A stretch of 7,342 nucleotides of DNA from the NCBI GenBank assembly GCA_029859485.1, contig JAOUDB010000117.1:1-7342 (forward strand), written 5' to 3'. Made by a program: the position numbers and the translations under genes. Shown one piece after another: positions 5,797 through 7,342 of this stretch. Source of the DNA: Desulfuromonadales bacterium (GTDB taxonomy: Bacteria > Desulfobacterota > Desulfuromonadia > Desulfuromonadales > BM103). Within the stretch, counting starts at the first letter, position 1, and every line of letters starts with the position of its first letter. Below the pieces are notes generated by a model. That model was not told where the DNA came from and searched no databases. It saw nothing but the letters and a program-made list of their open reading frames with translations.

Positions 5797-6114
5797 TGGC
5801 TTCGACTCGTTTTGATCAAGGGTTTTAATCAATATTCTGAGAATTATGTTTATTAATAGATCAACTTTCATGCCAAGCGAACCTTTTCTCTGTAAACTAC
5901 TTATATTATTGACATAAGCACTCAAGGGCTACGGGCAAACAGAAGAACACTATGGTTTTTGTGGGATATTACACACAGAAGTGAAGATTATTCTTCATCT
6001 CAAAAGCCACAATCTGACGACTCTCTTATCTCAGGTCACGGCGGCTTTATGACAAGTCACAGCGATACTTGATACGTGTCAGAGTTGATTGTTCAACAGG
6101 AATGAAATAGCTAT
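5797..6114. other. 318-base gene-free gap, presumed promoter/leader of the cluster
   Basis: I see no convincing gene here. The half near the cluster is AT-rich and holds two small palindromes: TTGATCAA (5812-5819) and ATTCTGAGAAT (5834-5844), the latter about 38 bases before the first gene. A perfect 6-bp hairpin, TGAAGA/TCTTCA with loop TTAT, is at 5982-5997. AAAGCC (6003-6008) and GGCTTT (6042-6047) can pair over a long interior containing further short repeats, a possible weak structure after the DUF2279 gene. No -35/-10 pair is good enough to call. The cluster promoter is expected somewhere in 5800-5990. Confidence 0.45.
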
Positions 6115-6966
6115 TTAGTTGAGATCGTGTTCAACAGGGAGATAGGTATAAGGAAGCTGCAAGTAGTCAAAGATGCGTGTCCTCCAGACACCTTCTATCG
6201 CCTTGCCGACATTCAGACCCACGCCTACATAGACGATACGTTCACGGTCATCATAAGGCTGGGAAGATTTGTAGTCGCCGTAGCCACGTGAGTAATAGCC
6301 TATATGTAGTTCTAGGTAGCGGAGCGGAGAATCCGCAATTATTTCAAAGCCGTCTGCCTTGAGCGCGAGGAGATATTTGTGATGTTCGTAGTCGGTGATG
6401 ACATCAGACTCGAAATTGCTCAGGCTCGGCGCATACTCAAAACGCAAATCAAGACGCCTCTGCCACCCAGGATGTGAACCCAGCCAGTAACCGGCGGCCG
6501 CACCAACGCAGTTCATAATCATGTCTTCGTAAGAAAACCCGTAGTCACTGAAGGAATCACCCAGTTCCATAACGGTCATGGTCCCAAGGGCCGAGAATGA
6601 GCCGAGGCGCAGGGCTTCCTCTCGGGGATAATCCCAGCTGTCGTAAATCGAAGCAAAAAGATGGCTTAACGCATAGGTGGTGTAGAGATGACCAAGCTTG
6701 TCAGCACCGCCGTCGTCTGTCTCTCGACCGAACCAGTCTTCACTATTTGCTTGAGGCGATTTCTGAAAATAGTCCCAGTTGATGATTCCCCAGCCGAGTG
6801 TCGCTCCAGCAGCGAGGAGGTTGAGATTGCGGACCTTTGTTTCCCGCGGCAAATCGTCATCGAAGAGCAGAGCAGACGCCGGTGAGGCAATGAGAAGGAA
6901 CATCACCAGAAAAAACAGGAGACTAAATGAGATGATGCGGGAGGCTGAGAGTTTTATTTGAGTCAT
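6115..6966 (-). CDS. Exported DUF2279 (YfiM-like) protein
   Basis: This 283-residue envelope protein begins with a clear signal peptide (hydrophobic 11-30, ASPASA|LL cleavage around residue 32). No lipobox Cys is present, although many relatives are predicted lipoproteins. The family core is seen at 59-100: WGIINWDYF, then SEDWFGRETDDGGADKLGHLY. It is followed by a Glu/Asp-rich segment (MELGDSFSDYGFSYEDMIMN, 133-152) and a Gly-rich helix GAAAGYWLG. The C-terminal half (about 170-260) has alternating aromatic segments such as LELHIGYYSRGYGDY and IVYVGVGLNVG, suggesting beta-strands of an envelope domain. The biochemical role of the family is unknown. A GGTGA ribosome site lies 7 bases before the ATG. 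The gene stands alone, with a terminator upstream and 318 bases downstream before the next gene, so a link to the metal cluster is not indicated. Confidence 0.85.
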   Translation of the reverse strand: MTQIKLSASRIISFSLLFFLVMFLLIASPASALLFDDDLPRETKVRNLNLLAAGATLGWGIINWDYFQKSPQANSEDWFGRETDDGGADKLGHLYTTYALSHLFASIYDSWDYPREEALRLGSFSALGTMTVMELGDSFSDYGFSYEDMIMNCVGAAAGYWLGSHPGWQRRLDLRFEYAPSLSNFESDVITDYEHHKYLLALKADGFEIIADSPLRYLELHIGYYSRGYGDYKSSQPYDDRERIVYVGVGLNVGKAIEGVWRTRIFDYLQLPYTYLPVEHDLN

Positions 6967-7030
6967 GTGCTTATCACCATGTGAGGTAATATCAAGACCA
7001 ACAATAGCAGCTTTAAAGTGGACTACAAGA

Positions 7031-7055
7031 ACGATCGTTTCGGTTTAAAACCGAA
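7031..7055. promoter_or_regulatory. Two adjacent palindromes upstream of the DUF2279 gene
   Basis: ACGATCGT (7031-7038) is a perfect 8-bp palindrome. It abuts TTCGGTTT-A-AAACCGAA (7039-7055), a perfect inverted repeat with 8-base arms. They lie 65-89 bases upstream of the DUF2279 start and downstream of the terminator, where its promoter should be. An operator or an mRNA 5' hairpin are both possible. Confidence 0.45.
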
Positions 7056-7111
7056 GCCCCAAAAACCCTGCGGTGCAAATAATCCGGCAGGATAAATTAG
7101 CAAGCAAAACA

Positions 7112-7141
7112 AAAGCCCCATCAAATAAATGATGAGGCCTT
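7112..7141 (-). terminator. Intrinsic terminator after the M24 peptidase gene
   Basis: Read on the minus strand, AAGGCCTCATCA and TGATGGGGCTTT form a 12-pair stem with two G.U pairs and the loop TTTATT. The T-rich tract TGTTTTG follows. It begins 23 bases after the peptidase stop. Because A-rich sequence is not present on the other flank, it works mainly in the minus direction. Confidence 0.85.
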
Positions 7142-7164
7142 GAAACAATCTATGCTTGCGAAGA

Positions 7165-7342
7165 TTACAGGATAATCAATTCGTGATTGGCAAAAGTCAG
7201 ATGCTTCAGGCCCTCTGGCCCGACCCAGAAAGTATCTTCAACGCCGACCGCTCCCAAACCCGGATAGACAACCTTGGGTTCAAAAGCAAAGACCATATTC
7301 TCTTCTAATTCGTAATCGTTAAAGCCCTTGGCAATAAAAGGG
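7165..7342 (-). CDS. M24 metallopeptidase (Xaa-Pro aminopeptidase-like), C-terminal 58 residues
   Basis: Only the end of the gene is in the window; its N-terminus lies beyond the right edge. The frame reads through ELEENMVFAFEPK and AVGVEDTFWVGPEG and ends in ANHELIIL followed by TAA. ENMVFAFEPK and GVEDTFWV match the last two conserved elements of the pita-bread (creatinase/aminopeptidase P) fold. In this fold the Glu of FEPK and the Glu of VED are ligands of the dinuclear metal centre, and both are present. Proteins of this kind cleave N-terminal residues next to proline, usually in the cytoplasm. The exact substrate class (Xaa-Pro aminopeptidase, dipeptidase or creatinase-like) cannot be fixed from this fragment. 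A strong terminator follows, so it is not co-transcribed with the DUF2279 gene. Confidence 0.85.
   Translation of the reverse strand, partial: PFIAKGFNDYELEENMVFAFEPKVVYPGLGAVGVEDTFWVGPEGLKHLTFANHELIIL

Noticed and set aside
5859..5875. Sigma-54-like promoter TGGCATGAAAGTTGAT on the minus strand upstream of the HMA fusion.
   Set aside because: The GG at -24 is correctly spaced, but the essential GC at -12 is GA. It also overlaps an alternative ATG start, so it is not convincing.
1..7342. CRISPR arrays, tRNA/rRNA genes, insertion sequences or attachment sites.
   Set aside because: Reading both strands, I saw no regularly spaced repeats, tRNA-like cloverleaf, transposase motifs or terminal inverted repeats.

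Overview
All eight supportable genes in this window lie on the minus strand, so transcription runs from high to low coordinates. The plus-strand open frames are antisense shadows. The content suggests a Gram-negative, cytochrome-rich delta-proteobacterium of the Desulfuromonas/Geobacter kind (Desulfuromonadota). Reasons: a ResB cytochrome c maturation protein, a YfiM-like DUF2279 envelope protein, and many exported CxxC proteins. This placement is inferred from protein style and was not checked by a search.

Layout in the direction of transcription: (1) 7342-7165, the last 58 residues of an M24 (Xaa-Pro aminopeptidase-like) metallopeptidase, followed by a good intrinsic terminator at 7141-7112. 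(2) 6966-6115, a single gene for an exported DUF2279 protein, behind a strongly palindromic upstream region. (3) A gene-free gap of 318 bases, 6114-5797. (4) A compact cluster of six genes, 5796-1890: an exported fusion of a heavy-metal-associated (HMA) domain, a SurA-N-like helical domain and a Gly/Cys-rich tail; a membrane-anchored DUF2318 protein; an FtsX/MacB-type permease; its MacB/LolD-type ATPase; a membrane-anchored double zinc ribbon; and a two-helix membrane protein with a C-terminal zinc ribbon. Gaps inside the cluster are 50, 15, 12 and 6 bases, then an ATGA overlap, which is strong evidence for an operon. (5) 1798-1361, a small exported Cys-rich protein of unknown function, in a spacer full of hairpins. 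(6) 1178 to the window edge, resB with a TTG start, its C-terminus cut off by the window.

The six-gene cluster is the part most worth attention. DUF2318 next to an FtsX-type permease and a MacB-type ATPase resembles the accessory part of the P19/Ftr1 (FetMP-like) iron-uptake loci known from Campylobacter and other bacteria. Here neither the Ftr1 permease nor P19 is present. The cluster is instead led by the HMA/SurA-N fusion and ends with two membrane zinc ribbons. I infer an envelope system for handling a thiophilic or redox metal (iron or copper), or for extracytoplasmic thiol chemistry. The substrate and direction of transport cannot be read from the sequence. The resB and Cys-rich exported genes next to it make a link to cytochrome c or heme handling possible but unproven.
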